DNA from: VRUE01 sp963774405
GTDB lineage: Bacteria > Actinomycetota > Thermoleophilia > Solirubrobacterales > 70-9
Direction of reading: 5' to 3'
Length of the DNA: 64,000 nt
NCBI GenBank assembly: GCA_963774405.1
Contig: CAVZEV010000009.1
Location: 1-64,000, forward strand
The notes beneath the pieces are model-generated. The model was not told the DNA's origin and searched no databases. It was given only the letters and a program-made list of their open reading frames with translations. Of this stretch, positions 52,585 to 63,366 are shown piece after piece (positions within the stretch are counted from its first letter, which is position 1; each line of letters starts with the position of its first letter). The position numbers and the translations under genes are program-made.

Positions 52585-55500
52585 TTGTCCGCTCGTCCAG
52601 TCCGCTACTCGCCAGAGCGCGCCTACCGGCCGCTCGTCTCGCCGCCCAGCGTCGAGGACAAGGACGCCTGTGCGATCTACGCCTCGGTCCGCAAGGACGC
52701 CACGCCCAGCCACGCGCCGATCGAGCTGGCGATCCCGGCCCTGCAGAAGATGCTCCACCGCGCCGGCAACGTCGACGGTGAGGGGGACGGCTGCGGCCTG
52801 CTGCTCGACCTGCCGCGCAAGATCTGGGCCGAGGAGGTCCGCGCCGGCGGCCACGACCCCTCGCTGACCCTCGACGACGCCTTTGCCGTCGCCCACGTAT
52901 TCGTCGAGCGCTCGCAGGGCCTCGAGCGGATCCAGCACGACGCCCGCGAGCTGCTCGGCCAGGGCGGCTTCCGCATCCTCGCCGAGCGGATCGGCGTCGT
53001 CGACTCGCCCGCGCTCGGCCCGACCGCGCGCGAGGAGGAGCCCCACTTCTGGCAGCTCGCCGGCCTCGTCGCCGACGCCTCGCGTCGCGACCGCGTCCTC
53101 TTCGACCTGCTGATCGAGCTCGAGCAGCGGCTCGACGTCCACGTCCCCTCCTTCTCGGCGACGACCTGCGTCTACAAGGTGATGGGCGCGCCGAAGATCC
53201 TCGGCGAGTACTACCCCGACCTGCGCGACGAGCGCTTCGAGACGATCGGCTGCTTCGGCCACAACCGCTACTCGACCAACACCTGGCCCTCCTTCAAGCG
53301 CGTCCAGCCCTTCTCGGTGCTCGGCCACAACGGCGAGATCAACACGATCGCCCAGCTGCGCCAGGAGGCGAAAATGCTCGGCGTGCCGATCCACAGCGGC
53401 GGCTCGGACTCCCAGGACCTCAACCGCACGATCGACACCCTGGTCAGCCGCGACGGCCTCAGCCTCGCCGAGGCGATGGAGATGGTGGTGCCGCCGATCG
53501 TCGAGGAGATCCGCCGCATGCCGGAGGAGCTGCACCGCTTCTACATGTACCTGCACCAGGCGATGGGCCCCTTCGCGCAGGGCCCGGTGGCGCTGATTGC
53601 CCGCCACGCGGGCGAATGCGTCTTCTCCTCCGACGCGCTCGGGCTGCGCCCGCTCTGGCAGGTCGAGACCACCGACGACTACGTCTTCAGCTCCGAGCCG
53701 GGCGTCGTCCCGGTCAGCGCGATGGTCGCCGAGCCCAAGCCGCTCGCCCCCGGCGAGAAGGCGCTGGTCGTGATCGACCGCGAGCACAAGCGCTCGACCC
53801 TGCACCCGCACGACGCGATGCTGCGCATCGTCCGCGAGAGCTGGCTGCGCCGCAACGGTGCCGATGACGCGGCCGCCTACGACCGCGCCCTGGAGACCGG
53901 CGGCCCGCTCGCGGGCGAGGAGGTGCCGGGCTACTCCGACGCCGGTCCCGAGGAGCCGGTCAAGGTCTCCGACCGCATCCTCGCCGGCTTCGGCTGGCAG
54001 CGCGACGACGTCAAACTGGTCCAGCAGATGGCCTCCAACGGCTCCGAGCCGGTCGGCTCGCTGGGCTACGACGGCCCGCTCGCGGCGCTCTCGCCCGAGC
54101 GCCAGAACCTCGCCGACTACTTCAAGGAGACGGTCGCCGTCGTCACCAACCCGGCGATCGACCGCGAACGCGAGATGGAGCACTTCTCCACGCGCACGGT
54201 CTTCGGCCGCCGGCCCTCGATCAACGCCGCCGGCGAGGACACCGGCACGATCGAGACCGCCTTCCCGGTGATCCTCGGCGGCCACCACGGCCTGGCGCCG
54301 CTCTCCGACAAGACCTACCGGGCGATCGCGCGCAAGCACCGCACCTACCTGCTCGAGGACCTCTGGGAGGAGTTCCGCGGCCGCGCCGACGTGGTCGACA
54401 TCTCGCTGCTCGAGTCCGAGACGACCCGCGGCGCGATCGAGCGGATCAAGCAGGAGGCGGTGAAGAAAGTCCGCGACGGCGCCGAGCTGCTGGTGCTCAC
54501 CGACCGCACCGTCTATGACGCCGACCGCCGCTACCTCGACCCGCACCTCGCCACCTCGGCCGTCGATCAGGCGCTGAAGGGCTTCAAGGTCGAGCCCGGC
54601 GAGGAGAACCTGCGCCGCCGCTGCGGCCTCGTGCTGCGCTCGGCCGCGATCCGCAACGTCCACGACACGATGCTCGCCCTCGGCCTCGGCGCCAACGGCG
54701 TCTGCCCGTACACGATGGTCGAAGTGGTCTGCGTCGAGGACTACGAGTCCGACGTCTCCAACCTCTGCGACGCGCTCAACAAGGGCATGGAGAAAGTGAT
54801 CTCGACGATCGGCATCCACGAGGTGCGCGGCTACGCCCGCCAGTTCTCCTCGATCGGGGTCAAGCCTGAGCTGACCGAGATCTTCATGACCGAGGCCTTT
54901 GCCGCCTCCGACCGCGCCGGGGTCGGCTTCACCGACCTCGACGAGGACACCAACGAGCGCGCCCGCGTGCTCGCCGGTGACGAGGACGCCAAACCGGCGA
55001 AGACGTTCCGCTTCTACCCCAAGGTCTACAAGGCCGCGATCGCCACCGCCAACGGCAGCGGCTCCTACGAGGACTACTCGCAGAAAGTCCGCGAGCTCGA
55101 GCAGCAGAGCCCGATCTCGATGCGCCACATCATGGGGCTGAAGGGCGACCGGGAGCCTCTGAAGGATCCCAGCGTCGTCGACGCCGGCGTCGGCCACCAC
55201 GACTACCCCGTGGTGATCTCCTCGATGAGCTTCGGCTCGCAGTCCGAGCCCGCCTTCCGCGCCTACGCCGAGGCGGCGAAGGCGATCAACGTGCTCTGCG
55301 TCAACGGCGAGGGTGGCGAGATCCGCGACATGTACGGGCATTACCGCAAGTGGCGCGGCCAGCAGGTCGCCTCGGGGCGCTTCGGCGTCTCGGCCGAGAT
55401 GCTCAACTCCTCCTACCTGGCCGAGATCAAGATCGGCCAGGGCGCCAAGCCCGGCGAGGGCGGCCACCTGCCCGGCAAGAAGGTCTCCGAGAAGGTCGCC

Positions 55501-57230
55501 GCGGCGCGTAACGCGGCGCCCGGCACCGACCTGATCTCGCCCTCCAACAACCACGACCTCTACTCGATCGATGGCACCTCGCCGAGCTGATCGACGAGCT
55601 CAAGACGGTCAACCCGGACGTGCGCGTCTCGGTCAAGGTGCCGGTGGTGCCGAACATCGGCACGATCGGCCTCGGCATCGCCAAGGCGGGGGCGGACATC
55701 ATCACCCTCTCGGGCTTCGAGGGCGGCACCGGCGCCGCCCGCCAGCACGCCCTGCGCCACGTCGGCCTGCCCTCGGACATCGGCACCCGCGCCGTGCACC
55801 GGGCGCTGATGGAGGCCGGGCTGCGCAACCGGGTCGAGATCTGGGCCGACGGCGGCTACCGCCACGGCCACGACATCGTCAAGCTGCACTGCCTCGGCGC
55901 CAACCGGGTCGGTTTCGGCACCCTGGCGATGGTCAGCCTCGGCTGCACGATCTGCCGCGGCTGCCAGCTCGACACCTGTCACGTCGGCATCGCGACCCAG
56001 ATCGAGACGGTCGAGCAGGCCCAGGAGCACGGCCTGAAGAAGTTCACGCCGCAGGAGATCGACAGCGCCGCCGAGAGCTGCGCCCGCTTCTTCCATGCGA
56101 TGGGCGAGGAGGTCAAGCAGGTCGTCGCCTCGCTCGGCTACGAGCGCGCCCAGGACCTGGTCGGCCGCTACGACCTGCTCGAGCAGGTCGCCCACCACGA
56201 CGAGGTCGACCTGGCGCCGCTGATCACGCCGCTGGAGGAGTTCCTCGACCTTGAGCCGATCGACCTGCCCGTGGCCGAGAGCGAGGACGCCCGTGCCGAG
56301 GCCGGCATGGTCCTCGCCCGGCCGATCCGCATGGAGACGAAGGAAGCCTCGACCCAGATCGCCGGCCTCGCCGGCGACATCTGCTCGGGCCGCACGATTC
56401 GCAACGAGTTTCCCCGCGCCACCGACGCCAACGACCGCGTGCTCGGCTCCGAGCTCTCCGGGGCGATCGCCCGCTCGCGCATCTTCGAGGACGGGCCGGA
56501 GTCCAACGAAGACGTGCTCGCCAGCCTCGAGTTCAACGGCGGCTCGGTCGCCGGCCAGGGGCTCGGTGCCTTCAACTCCTACGGGGTCGCGATCCGGATC
56601 GAGGGCGGCGCCCAGGACGGCGTCGGCAAGACGATGCTGGGCGGCTCGATCGCCGTGCTCAAGGGCAAGGGCGCCAAGGGACAGCGAGTCAACGGCTCGG
56701 TCGGCAAGTCCTTCGCCTACGGCGCCCAGCGCGGCCGCCTCTTCGTCCAGGGCTCGGCCGACTCGCGCTTCTGCATCCGCCTCTCCGGCGCCGACGTGGT
56801 GCTGGCCGGCGAGCCCGAGGAGTCGATCGACGACAGCCGCGGCTGCCTCGTCGACCGCGCCAACGCCAAGGGCTTCGCCTTCGAGTACATGACCTCGGGA
56901 CGCGCGATCGTGCTCGGCGACCTCGGCCCCTGGGCCTGCGCCGGCATGACCGGCGGCCGCGTCTACGTCCGCCACAACGCCTTCGGCATCGACGCCGAGG
57001 CCATCAAGCGCCGCCTGGGCGAGGGAGCGAAGGTCGAGCTGAAAGACCTGGACGCAGAGGGTCTCCTTGACATCGACGACCTGCTCGGCGCTTACGCGAC
57101 TGAACTGCGTGCCACCGGCCAGGACGACGAGGCTGACCGTGTGCTCAGCTTGGCCGCTGACGCCACCGGGAACTTCATGATGGTGGTCCCCCACAAGGTT
57201 CAGGCGGACCCGAGCATCTCGACTGAGTGA
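52585..57230 (+). CDS. gltB: Glutamate synthase large subunit, one frameshift
   Basis: The large subunit turns glutamine plus 2-oxoglutarate into two glutamates. About 1,548 residues in the order class II glutaminase (Cys in EDKDACAIYASV; HNRYSTNTWPSFKRVQPF), central domain, FMN-binding synthase domain (ISSMSFGSQSEPAFRAYAEA, GLGIAKAGADIITLSGFEGG), the 3Fe-4S cysteines in CTICRGCQLDTCHVG, and the C-terminal GXGXG helix (VNGSVGKSFAYGAQRGRLFV). The frame breaks near 55572, inside the FMN domain (LYSI...LAELIDELKTVN). The TTG at 52585 follows GGGAGG. No small subunit gene is in the window. Confidence 0.93.
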
Positions 57231-57238
57231 TCGGTGGG

Positions 57239-57341
57239 GGAGCGGCGGCAGCCCTCCCCCGAAAGCTCAGGCGACCACACTCCGCAGTACCGGGCCGACC
57301 CAGCTGCGCGACGGCTTTCGGGGGAGGGCTGCCGCCGCTCC
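57239..57341. repeat. 28-bp perfect palindrome after gltB
   Basis: A 28-base arm at 57239-57266 (begins GGAGCGGCGGCAGCCC) is perfectly complementary to 57314-57341, with 47 bases between. It starts eight bases after the gltB stop and lies between two convergent genes, so it could end both transcripts. Confidence 0.8.
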
Positions 57342-57350
57342 TGCGACCGC

Positions 57351-57737
57351 TCAGCGAGTCAAGAGATCGGCGATCGCCCGGAGCTCTTGCAGCAGGCCGT
57401 CGAGCATCTGCTCGGTGTTCGTGTGGATGCGCCACTCGGCGTGCTGGCGCTCCTGCTCGACCTGGTTGATGCGCGCCTCCAGGGCGTCCGTGCGCTGATT
57501 GACCTTGTCGATGCGCTTGTTGAGGCGCTTCTCGGTCTTGCGCACACGGCGCTTGAGCAGGAAGTCGGTCTCCTCGCGCAGGGCGTCCAGTTCGCGGCGC
57601 AGGACGGTCTCGTCGATGCCGTTTTCCTGCTCGGTCAGCATCTCTTCCACGCCCGAGCGGACTCGCTCGATCTCGGCGTGGAGACGCTCACGGGCCTTCT
57701 CGGCGGCGACCTCGGGTGGATCGGGATTCATCTCCAC
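57351..57737 (-). CDS. Short coiled-coil protein of unknown function
   Basis: 128 residues with a continuous heptad pattern (AEKARERLHAEIERVRSGVE, KRLNKRIDKVNQRTDALEAR, INQVEQERQHAEWRI). No membrane segment or motif. It converges on gltB across the large palindrome. Confidence 0.65.
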   Translation of the reverse strand: MEMNPDPPEVAAEKARERLHAEIERVRSGVEEMLTEQENGIDETVLRRELDALREETDFLLKRRVRKTEKRLNKRIDKVNQRTDALEARINQVEQERQHAEWRIHTNTEQMLDGLLQELRAIADLLTR

Positions 57738-57862
57738 GCGCCCATGCTACGGGCGAGAGAGGCCGGAATTTCCGAATAACAGGCGCCGCCTCCTCTGCTC
57801 CCATGAGGACGCGCTCATAGCACCCGGCGATCTCGCGTCCTCACTCCCGCGTCCGGGGGCGG

Positions 57863-58369
57863 CTAGCTTTCCAGCGCAAAGAGCCGGAAGCGGCCGATCG
57901 CCAGTTCGTCGCCGTCGGCGAGCCGCCCCCATTCGATGATCTCGCCGTTGAGGAAGACGCCGTTGAGGCTGCGGTCGTCGAGGACGCGCAGCGCATCGGG
58001 TCTCTCGGAGACGATCAGGGCGTGGCGGCGCGAGACGCTGGGATCGTCGAGGCGGATGTCGGCGGCGGCGCTGCGCCCGATCCTGGTCCACCCCTGGGCG
58101 ACCGGGAAGACCTCGATCTCGCCATCGTCGTCGCGCATCGCGATGTAGCGACCGGAGCCCGGCAGCTTCTCCCGCGCCGCCTCCAGCCAGCCGGGGCGGG
58201 AGGCGGCGCCGGGGAGCGCCATCTCGGCGGTCTGCCCGTGGTCCTGTCGGGCCTCGAAGATCGAGTCGCGCCGGTACTCGCCCGCGCCGCAGCGGGGGCA
58301 GTCGGGAAGCTGGTCGCTCTCACGCAGGGAGAGCTGGGACCCGCACGAGGCACAAAAGTATGTCCCCAT
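57863..58369 (-). CDS. Zinc-ribbon plus FHA-domain protein
   Basis: 168 residues. The N-terminal zinc ribbon has CASCGSQL and CPRCGAGEYRRD. The C-terminal FHA domain has WTRIGRSAAADIRLDDPSVS, RRHALIVSERPDAL and DRSLNGVFLNGEII; FHA domains bind phosphothreonine peptides. No kinase lies beside it. Between 57738 and 57862 nothing else is supportable. Confidence 0.85.
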   Translation of the reverse strand: MGTYFCASCGSQLSLRESDQLPDCPRCGAGEYRRDSIFEARQDHGQTAEMALPGAASRPGWLEAAREKLPGSGRYIAMRDDDGEIEVFPVAQGWTRIGRSAAADIRLDDPSVSRRHALIVSERPDALRVLDDRSLNGVFLNGEIIEWGRLADGDELAIGRFRLFALES

Positions 58370-58543
58370 CCCCGGGGTTTCTCCCGCGGCCAGATGGCCG
58401 CTGCTTGTACCGAGACTGGTGGTAATCGCTGACTCCTTCCCGGCGCCTCCGCGTCGATGCTAACCGCGCTCCCACGCCGTCACATCGGGGATTTCCCGCA
58501 GATGAAGGCTGCCAAACTCGCCCGGGCATAGAATCGCGCCGCG

Positions 58544-59062
58544 ATGGGCCCGGTCAGCGCAGAGATCGAGATCGACGTGCCGCGCGCGCGTGCCTTCGAG
58601 GCGATCGCCGACCTCTCCCTGCGCCCGGCTTTCACCGACCACTTCCTCACCGACTTCCACCTCACCCGGATCGAGCCGACCGGGATCGGCGCCGGGGCGC
58701 GCTTTCGCATCGCCGTGCGGCCGCGCCGGATCTGGATGGACACGACGATCGCCGAGGCCGAGGCGCCGCACCGGCTGGTCGAGCACGGCCGCGGCGGTCG
58801 CCTCAACCGCATTCCCTCGGTCACCCTCTGGGAGCTGACCGAGGACGCGGGCGGGCTGACCAAGGTGCGCGTCTCCTACTGGACCGAGCCCACGAACCCG
58901 GTCGATCGCGGCCTGGAGCTGCTCTCGGCGGCCTCGATTCCCTACGAGCGGCGCTGGCGCGAGGCACTGCGCAGGCTGCGTGAGCTGCTCGAGGCCGGGA
59001 ACTTGGAGAGCGAGCGCGTCGCGGTCGCCGGCGGCAACCCCCATGCGACCGGTATTCCCTGA
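58544..59062 (+). CDS. SRPBCC (START/polyketide-cyclase-like) protein
   Basis: 172 residues with a helix-grip fold: EIEIDVPRARAFEAIADLSL, LTDFHLTRIEPTGIGAGARF, HRLVEHGRGGRLNRIPSVTL, LTKVRVSYWTEPTNP. Such proteins bind hydrophobic ligands or act as cyclases or dehydratases. The ligand is unknown. The 58370-58543 gap holds no gene I can support. Confidence 0.8.
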   Translation: MGPVSAEIEIDVPRARAFEAIADLSLRPAFTDHFLTDFHLTRIEPTGIGAGARFRIAVRPRRIWMDTTIAEAEAPHRLVEHGRGGRLNRIPSVTLWELTEDAGGLTKVRVSYWTEPTNPVDRGLELLSAASIPYERRWREALRRLRELLEAGNLESERVAVAGGNPHATGIP

Positions 59063-59089
59063 GCCCGGTCTTATAGGCTCTCGCCGCTG

Positions 59090-59638
59090 ATGCCCCGCCG
59101 CACCCGACTCGCCCTGCCGCTGCTTGCCGCCCTCCTCCTGGGCCTGATCGCGATGACCGTGTCCGCCTGCGGCTACTCGAGCGACTCCAAGGACGTCGTC
59201 GAGGGCGAGGTCGTCAAGCTCGGCGAACTCAAGTACCAGGTCGTCTTCTCGCGCTTCCTCAACCCCCACGACAACGAGGACGCCGCCTACCTGGTGGGTC
59301 AGCCGGCGCCGCCGAAAGGCTCGAACTACTTCGGCGTCTTCGTCGAAGTCCAGAACAAGAGCGAAAAGACCCAGAAGCTGGCCGAATCGTTCACGATCAA
59401 AGACGCCGAAGACAACACCTTCGACGCGATCCCCTCGGAAAGCCTCTACGCCTTCCCCTTCGGCGGCGAGGTCGAATCCCAGGAACCGATCCCGGCTCCC
59501 GACTCGACCCCCCAGCAGGGCCCGATCGAGGGCTCCCTGGTCCTCTTCCAGCTGCCCGCGAGCGCCTCGGAGAACCGCCCGCTGAAACTCTTCATCGCCG
59601 GCCCCGAAGGCCCCGCCGAAGTCACGCTCGACCTGTAG
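59090..59638 (+). CDS. Secreted lipoprotein with an immunoglobulin-like (DUF4352-type) domain
   Basis: 182 residues. The signal ends in the lipobox VSAC. The mature protein is beta-rich (KLGELKYQVVFSRFLNPHDN, NYFGVFVEVQNKSEKTQKLA), a pattern like DUF4352 extracellular domains. Function unknown. It lies 27 bases after the SRPBCC gene on the same strand and converges on the penicillin-binding protein gene. Confidence 0.7.
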   Translation: MPRRTRLALPLLAALLLGLIAMTVSACGYSSDSKDVVEGEVVKLGELKYQVVFSRFLNPHDNEDAAYLVGQPAPPKGSNYFGVFVEVQNKSEKTQKLAESFTIKDAEDNTFDAIPSESLYAFPFGGEVESQEPIPAPDSTPQQGPIEGSLVLFQLPASASENRPLKLFIAGPEGPAEVTLDL

Positions 59639-59742
59639 GACGGTGGTGGGGGAGGGTCTGGCGTGACTGCGCGCGCCCAAGCTTGAATAGCTTCGAGCGG
59701 AGGCGGGACTCCGAGCTGGAGTTCGGGGGTCAGGATGCTTCG

Positions 59743-59901
59743 AGAGGGTGGTGGGTGCGTCTCTGCGGGAATGTTGCCGAAGGCAGCCGCTGCACTCGTG
59801 ATTCGAAGCGCGGCGCAGCCGCGCTCCAACCTGGTCGCTAAGCGCCCGCGAAGCGGGCGCGTGCGACATCAATTCCCGCAGAGACGCACCCACCACCCTC
59901 T
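59743..59901. repeat. 30-bp perfect palindrome between convergent genes
   Basis: A 30-base arm at 59743-59772 (begins AGAGGGTGGTGGGTGCGTCT) is perfectly complementary to 59872-59901. The 99-base interior has smaller stems, for example CGCCCGCGAAGCGGGCG and GCGCGGC/GCCGCGC. It fills most of the gap from 59639 to 59909, which has no gene. Confidence 0.8.
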
Positions 59902-59909
59902 GGGACGAC

Positions 59910-61668
59910 TCAGAGTCCCGCCGAGAGCACTTCGGAGGCCGCCGGAGCCGCCACTTCGCCCCCCGCCGCTTCCGCTTCGACCAGCAGCACGCCGATCGCC
60001 AGCTTGGCCTTTTCGGCCGGGGCGAAGGCGGCGAACCAGGCGTCCTTGCGCTGCTGGGGGTGTTCGGATTCCTCTTCGCCCGGCTTCGGCCCCAGCTCGG
60101 CGGTGCCGGTCTTGCCCGCGACCTGGGCCTGGGGGATCGCGCCGGCTGTGCCGGTTCCTTCGGTGACGACGCCGACCATCAGTTCGGTCAGCTCCTCGGC
60201 GATCTTCTTCGAGATCACCCGCACCGGCTTGGCATCGGGGCGCAGCTTCGAGTTGGCGACGATCGAGGTCGGCTCGCGCACGCCGCCGTTGCCGATCGTC
60301 TGCGCCACGCTCGCCATCTCCAGCGGGGTCGCCAGGCACCTCGCCCTGGCCGATCGCGCTGACCCCGAGGTCGACTTCTTCGCCGATTTCACTCGGGATC
60401 GTCGATTCCTCCGGATTGACGTGGGCGATGATCCGCGGCGCGTAGAGGGTGGGGGGCGAGTTGAAGCCGAAGCCTTCGGCCATCGCGACCAGTTCGTCGT
60501 TGCCGATCTTCGGCCCCAGCGGCGCGAAGTCGGCGTTGCAGGACTCGGCGAAGGCCTGGCGGAAGGTGCCGCCGCAGAGCTCGCCGTTGGCGTTTTCGAT
60601 GAAGCGGCCGCCGACGTTGGCGCCGCTGGTGATTTCGAATTCGTCGTCAAGTGAGACGACGCCCTTCTGCAGGGCGGCGGCGGTGGTGACCATCTTGAAG
60701 GTCGAGCCCGGCGGCTGGGGCGCGGAGAAGGCCTGCCCGGCGAGGGCGCGGATGTCGCCGTTGCGGGCGTCGAGCACGGCGATGCCACCGACCCGGCCGG
60801 CGAGCGCCGCCACGGCCGATTCCTGCAGGCCGGTGTCGATCGTCGTCTTCACCGGCGCGCCCGGCTTGGGCTTGGCTTCGGCCAGGGTGCGAGTCGAGCC
60901 GCCGCTGCGCGCTGCCAGCAGCGAGCCGCCGGGCCTGCCCGCCAGGCGGGCGTTGAACGCTCGCTCCAGACCGGTCACCCCGACCGGGGTTTCCGGGGTG
61001 AAGCCCTGGCGGGCGAGCGCTTCCAGTTCGCCTTCTTCGGCGGTCCCGACTTCGCCGGTCACGTCGATCGCCTCGCTGCCGATCGGGTGGGCGCGCGCTT
61101 CGGCGGGGCCCTCGGCCAGCGGGGTGCCGTCGGCGGCGAGGATCGAGGCGCGGGGGGCGAGCTCGATCTGGCTTTCCAGGTGCTCGCCTTCGCGCAGGCC
61201 GGGGAAGGTGAGCCGCTTTTCCCAGGCGACCCCGCCTTCGGCGAAGGGGAGCTCGAGCTGGGCTTCGACCGGCCCGAAGGCGACCGTGCTGACCGCGATC
61301 GGCACCGGCACGACGGTTCTCGTCTCCGTTGCGCTGCCTTCTTCGGGCACTTCCGAGCCGACGCTCCCGGGCGAGCCGGCTTGCAGCGAGCGCACGGTGG
61401 CGATCTGGGCGGCTTCGCGGTAGGCGAGGACGAAGTCGTTGATGCTGATCTTGTGCCGCGAGCCGGGGTTCAGCTCCTTGTACATCGCGGCGTATTCGTC
61501 GTTCTGCCAGGCTGCGGTGAAGCGCTTGGCGGCTTCCTTCTCGGGGGAGCCCGACGAGCTGCCGGCGACCGCGCCGACGACGAAGGCGACGAAGCCGATC
61601 AGGGCGAGTGGAGCCATGCGGGTGATGAGCCGGCGACGCCGCTCCACCTCCGGGGAAAGGGGGTTCAT
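59910..61668 (-). CDS. Penicillin-binding transpeptidase with NTF2-like (MecA_N) domain, one frameshift
   Basis: About 585 residues. One N-terminal membrane anchor (MAPLALIGFVAFVVGAVAG), a MecA_N/NTF2-like domain (RFTAAWQNDEYAAMYKELNP), a dimerisation part, and the transpeptidase with SxxK (PPGSTFKMVTT), SxN (AESCNADFAPLG) and KTG (VAGKTGTAEL). It cross-links peptidoglycan outside the cell and is the target of beta-lactams. The frame changes near 60345, between SxN and KTG. ATG 61668 is the start; the marP-like gene diverges from it. Confidence 0.88.
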
Positions 61669-61716
61669 TTTCGTGAAAGGTAGTGCAGGGACCGGGTGTC
61701 CCTCATCATTTGACCG

Positions 61717-62862
61717 ATGACCGTTCTCGACTGGGCAATCGTCGCCTTCACCCTGGCGCTGGGGCTCTGGGGCTACCGCCAGGGGCTGATCGTCGGCACG
61801 CTCACCCTGATCGGCTTCGCCACGGGGGCGCTCGCCGGCAGCCGGATCGCGCCGCTGGTCCTCAACCAGGGCTCGGCGTCGCCATATGCGCCGCTCTGCG
61901 CCGCCCTCGGCGCCCTGGTCGGCGGCGCCCTGGTCGCGGTCACCCTGGAGGGACTCGCGCTCGGGCTGCGCTCGCGGCTGATCCGCGGCAGAGGGGCGCT
62001 GCACCTCGCCGACGGGGCCGGTGGCGCCGCCCTGATCGCCTCGGTCGCGCTGGGCCTGGTCTGGGTCTTCGGCGCCGTCGTCCTGCAGGCGCCGGGAACC
62101 GCGCGGCTGCGCGCCGACGTGCAGAGCTCGGTGATCCTGCGCAGCCTCAACGAAGTGCTGCCGCCCTCGGGGCCGATCCTGCACGCGCTCGACCGGGTCG
62201 ACCCGGCACCCTCGATCATCGGGCCGGCGGCGCCGGTGGCGGCGCCTGATCCGGCGATCGCCGAAGATCCCGATGTGGAGGGTGCCGAAGCCTCGGTCGT
62301 GCGCGTCCTCGGCACCGCCTGCGGGCTCGGCGTCGAGGGCTCGGGCTGGGTCGCCGGCCCCGGGCTGATCGTCACCAACGCCCACGTGGTGGCGGGCGAG
62401 GACGACACCACGGTGACCACGCCGGGAGGCGCCTCGCTGCGGGCGACGCCGCTGCACTACGACCCCGAAAACGATCTGGCGCTGCTGCACGTGGACGCCG
62501 ACCTGCCGCGGTTGGAGCTCGCTCCGGACCCGAGCTCGGGCACGGCCGCGGCGGTGCTCGGCTACCCCGAGAACGGGCCCTACTCGGTCGCGCCGGCGCG
62601 GCTCGGCGAGACCCGCGACACGATCAGCGAGGACTCCTACGGCCGCGGCCCGATTCGCCGCTCGATCGCCTCGCTGCGCGGCAGCGTCCGCAGCGGCAAC
62701 TCCGGTGGGCCGATGGTCGACAGCCGCGGCCGCGTCCTCGGCACCGTCTTCGCCGCCACGACGACCGGCACGCCCGGGGGCTTCGCCGTTCCCGACAAGC
62801 TCGTCGACGAGGCCCTGCGGGGGCCGCTGGCACCGGTCGAGACCGGCCCCTGTACCGGTTGA
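61717..62862 (+). CDS. MarP-like membrane serine protease (CvpA plus trypsin-like)
   Basis: 381 residues. Four membrane helices of CvpA type (LDWAIVAFTLALGLWGYRQG start) precede a periplasmic chymotrypsin-like domain with the triad His 223 (VTNAHVVAG), Asp 253 (ENDLALLHVD) and Ser 329 (SGNSGGPMVD). Cys 202 and Cys 379 match the places of the regulatory disulfide in mycobacterial MarP, which protects against acid and oxidative stress. A divergent arrangement with the penicillin-binding protein fits a shared cell-wall role. Confidence 0.9.
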   Translation: MTVLDWAIVAFTLALGLWGYRQGLIVGTLTLIGFATGALAGSRIAPLVLNQGSASPYAPLCAALGALVGGALVAVTLEGLALGLRSRLIRGRGALHLADGAGGAALIASVALGLVWVFGAVVLQAPGTARLRADVQSSVILRSLNEVLPPSGPILHALDRVDPAPSIIGPAAPVAAPDPAIAEDPDVEGAEASVVRVLGTACGLGVEGSGWVAGPGLIVTNAHVVAGEDDTTVTTPGGASLRATPLHYDPENDLALLHVDADLPRLELAPDPSSGTAAAVLGYPENGPYSVAPARLGETRDTISEDSYGRGPIRRSIASLRGSVRSGNSGGPMVDSRGRVLGTVFAATTTGTPGGFAVPDKLVDEALRGPLAPVETGPCTG

Positions 62863-62874
62863 GCGAGCCCGTCA

Positions 62875-62889
62875 CTTACGTTCGGTAAG
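62875..62889. promoter_or_regulatory. Inverted repeat before the HxlR gene, possible auto-operator
   Basis: CTTAC at 62875-62879 and GTAAG at 62885-62889 form an inverted repeat with a 5-base gap, 13 bases before GTG 62903. HxlR regulators often bind such sites in their own promoter. Confidence 0.4.
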
Positions 62890-62902
62890 CTCGGCTGACT
62901 AC

Positions 62903-63247
62903 GTGGAGGCCGGGTCGAGGACCCAAGATCAGGCCGGCAACGGCGTCTGCCCGCACTTTCACGCGGCGATCGAGCTGATCGGCAAGCGCTGGACCGGCGC
63001 GATCATCTCGACCCTCACCGAGGGGCCGCTTCGCTTCGCCGACCTGGCGCGGGCCGTCCCCGGCCTCTCGGACCGCCTGCTCTCCCAGCGCCTGCGCGAG
63101 CTCGAGCTCGAGGGCCTGGTCGAACGCGAGGTCGAATCGGGCACTCCGGTCCGCGTTTCCTATTCCCTCACCGAGAAGGGCGCGGCGCTGCGCCCCGCGA
63201 TCGGCGAGCTGAAGCAGTGGGCAAAACGCTGGCAGAAGACGGGATGA
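62903..63247 (+). CDS. HxlR-family winged-helix transcription regulator
   Basis: 114 residues with the HxlR signature: CPHFHAAIELIGKRWTGAII, LTEGPLRFADLARAVPGLSD, RLLSQRLRELELEGLVEREV and YSLTEKGAALRPAI. The N-terminal Cys in NGVCPHF is at the place of the redox-sensing Cys of HypR/QorR-type members. These regulators often respond to aldehydes, quinones or disulfide stress. The target is unknown. The stop lies within a large palindrome. Confidence 0.88.
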   Translation: MEAGSRTQDQAGNGVCPHFHAAIELIGKRWTGAIISTLTEGPLRFADLARAVPGLSDRLLSQRLRELELEGLVEREVESGTPVRVSYSLTEKGAALRPAIGELKQWAKRWQKTG

Positions 63248-63346
63248 CGCGCGGGGTGCGGCGCATATCGGCGTCCTCGGTCGCTTGCGTGCGGAGCACG
63301 CGGCGCTCCCTGCGTCCTTGATCTGCTTGCACCCCGCGCGTCATCC
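63242..63346. repeat. 18-bp perfect palindrome between HxlR gene and xseA
   Basis: GGATGACGCGCGGGGTGC at 63242-63259 pairs exactly with 63329-63346 across 69 bases. The HxlR stop codon (63245-63247) is part of the left arm, and xseA starts 20 bases after the right arm. Confidence 0.75.
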
Positions 63347-63366
63347 ACGCTGGGTAGCCTGAATTT

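Noticed and set aside
52534..55554. Antisense open frame of about 1,000 codons opposite gltB
   Set aside because: It mirrors the GC-rich codon pattern of gltB, has no recognisable motif, and its composition (Asp/Val/Gly/Arg-rich) is typical of shadow frames in high-GC DNA.
59869..62490. Continuous reverse frame joining the penicillin-binding protein with sequence opposite the MarP-like gene
   Set aside because: The part beyond 61668 is only the shadow of the protease gene; the true start is the ATG before the membrane anchor.
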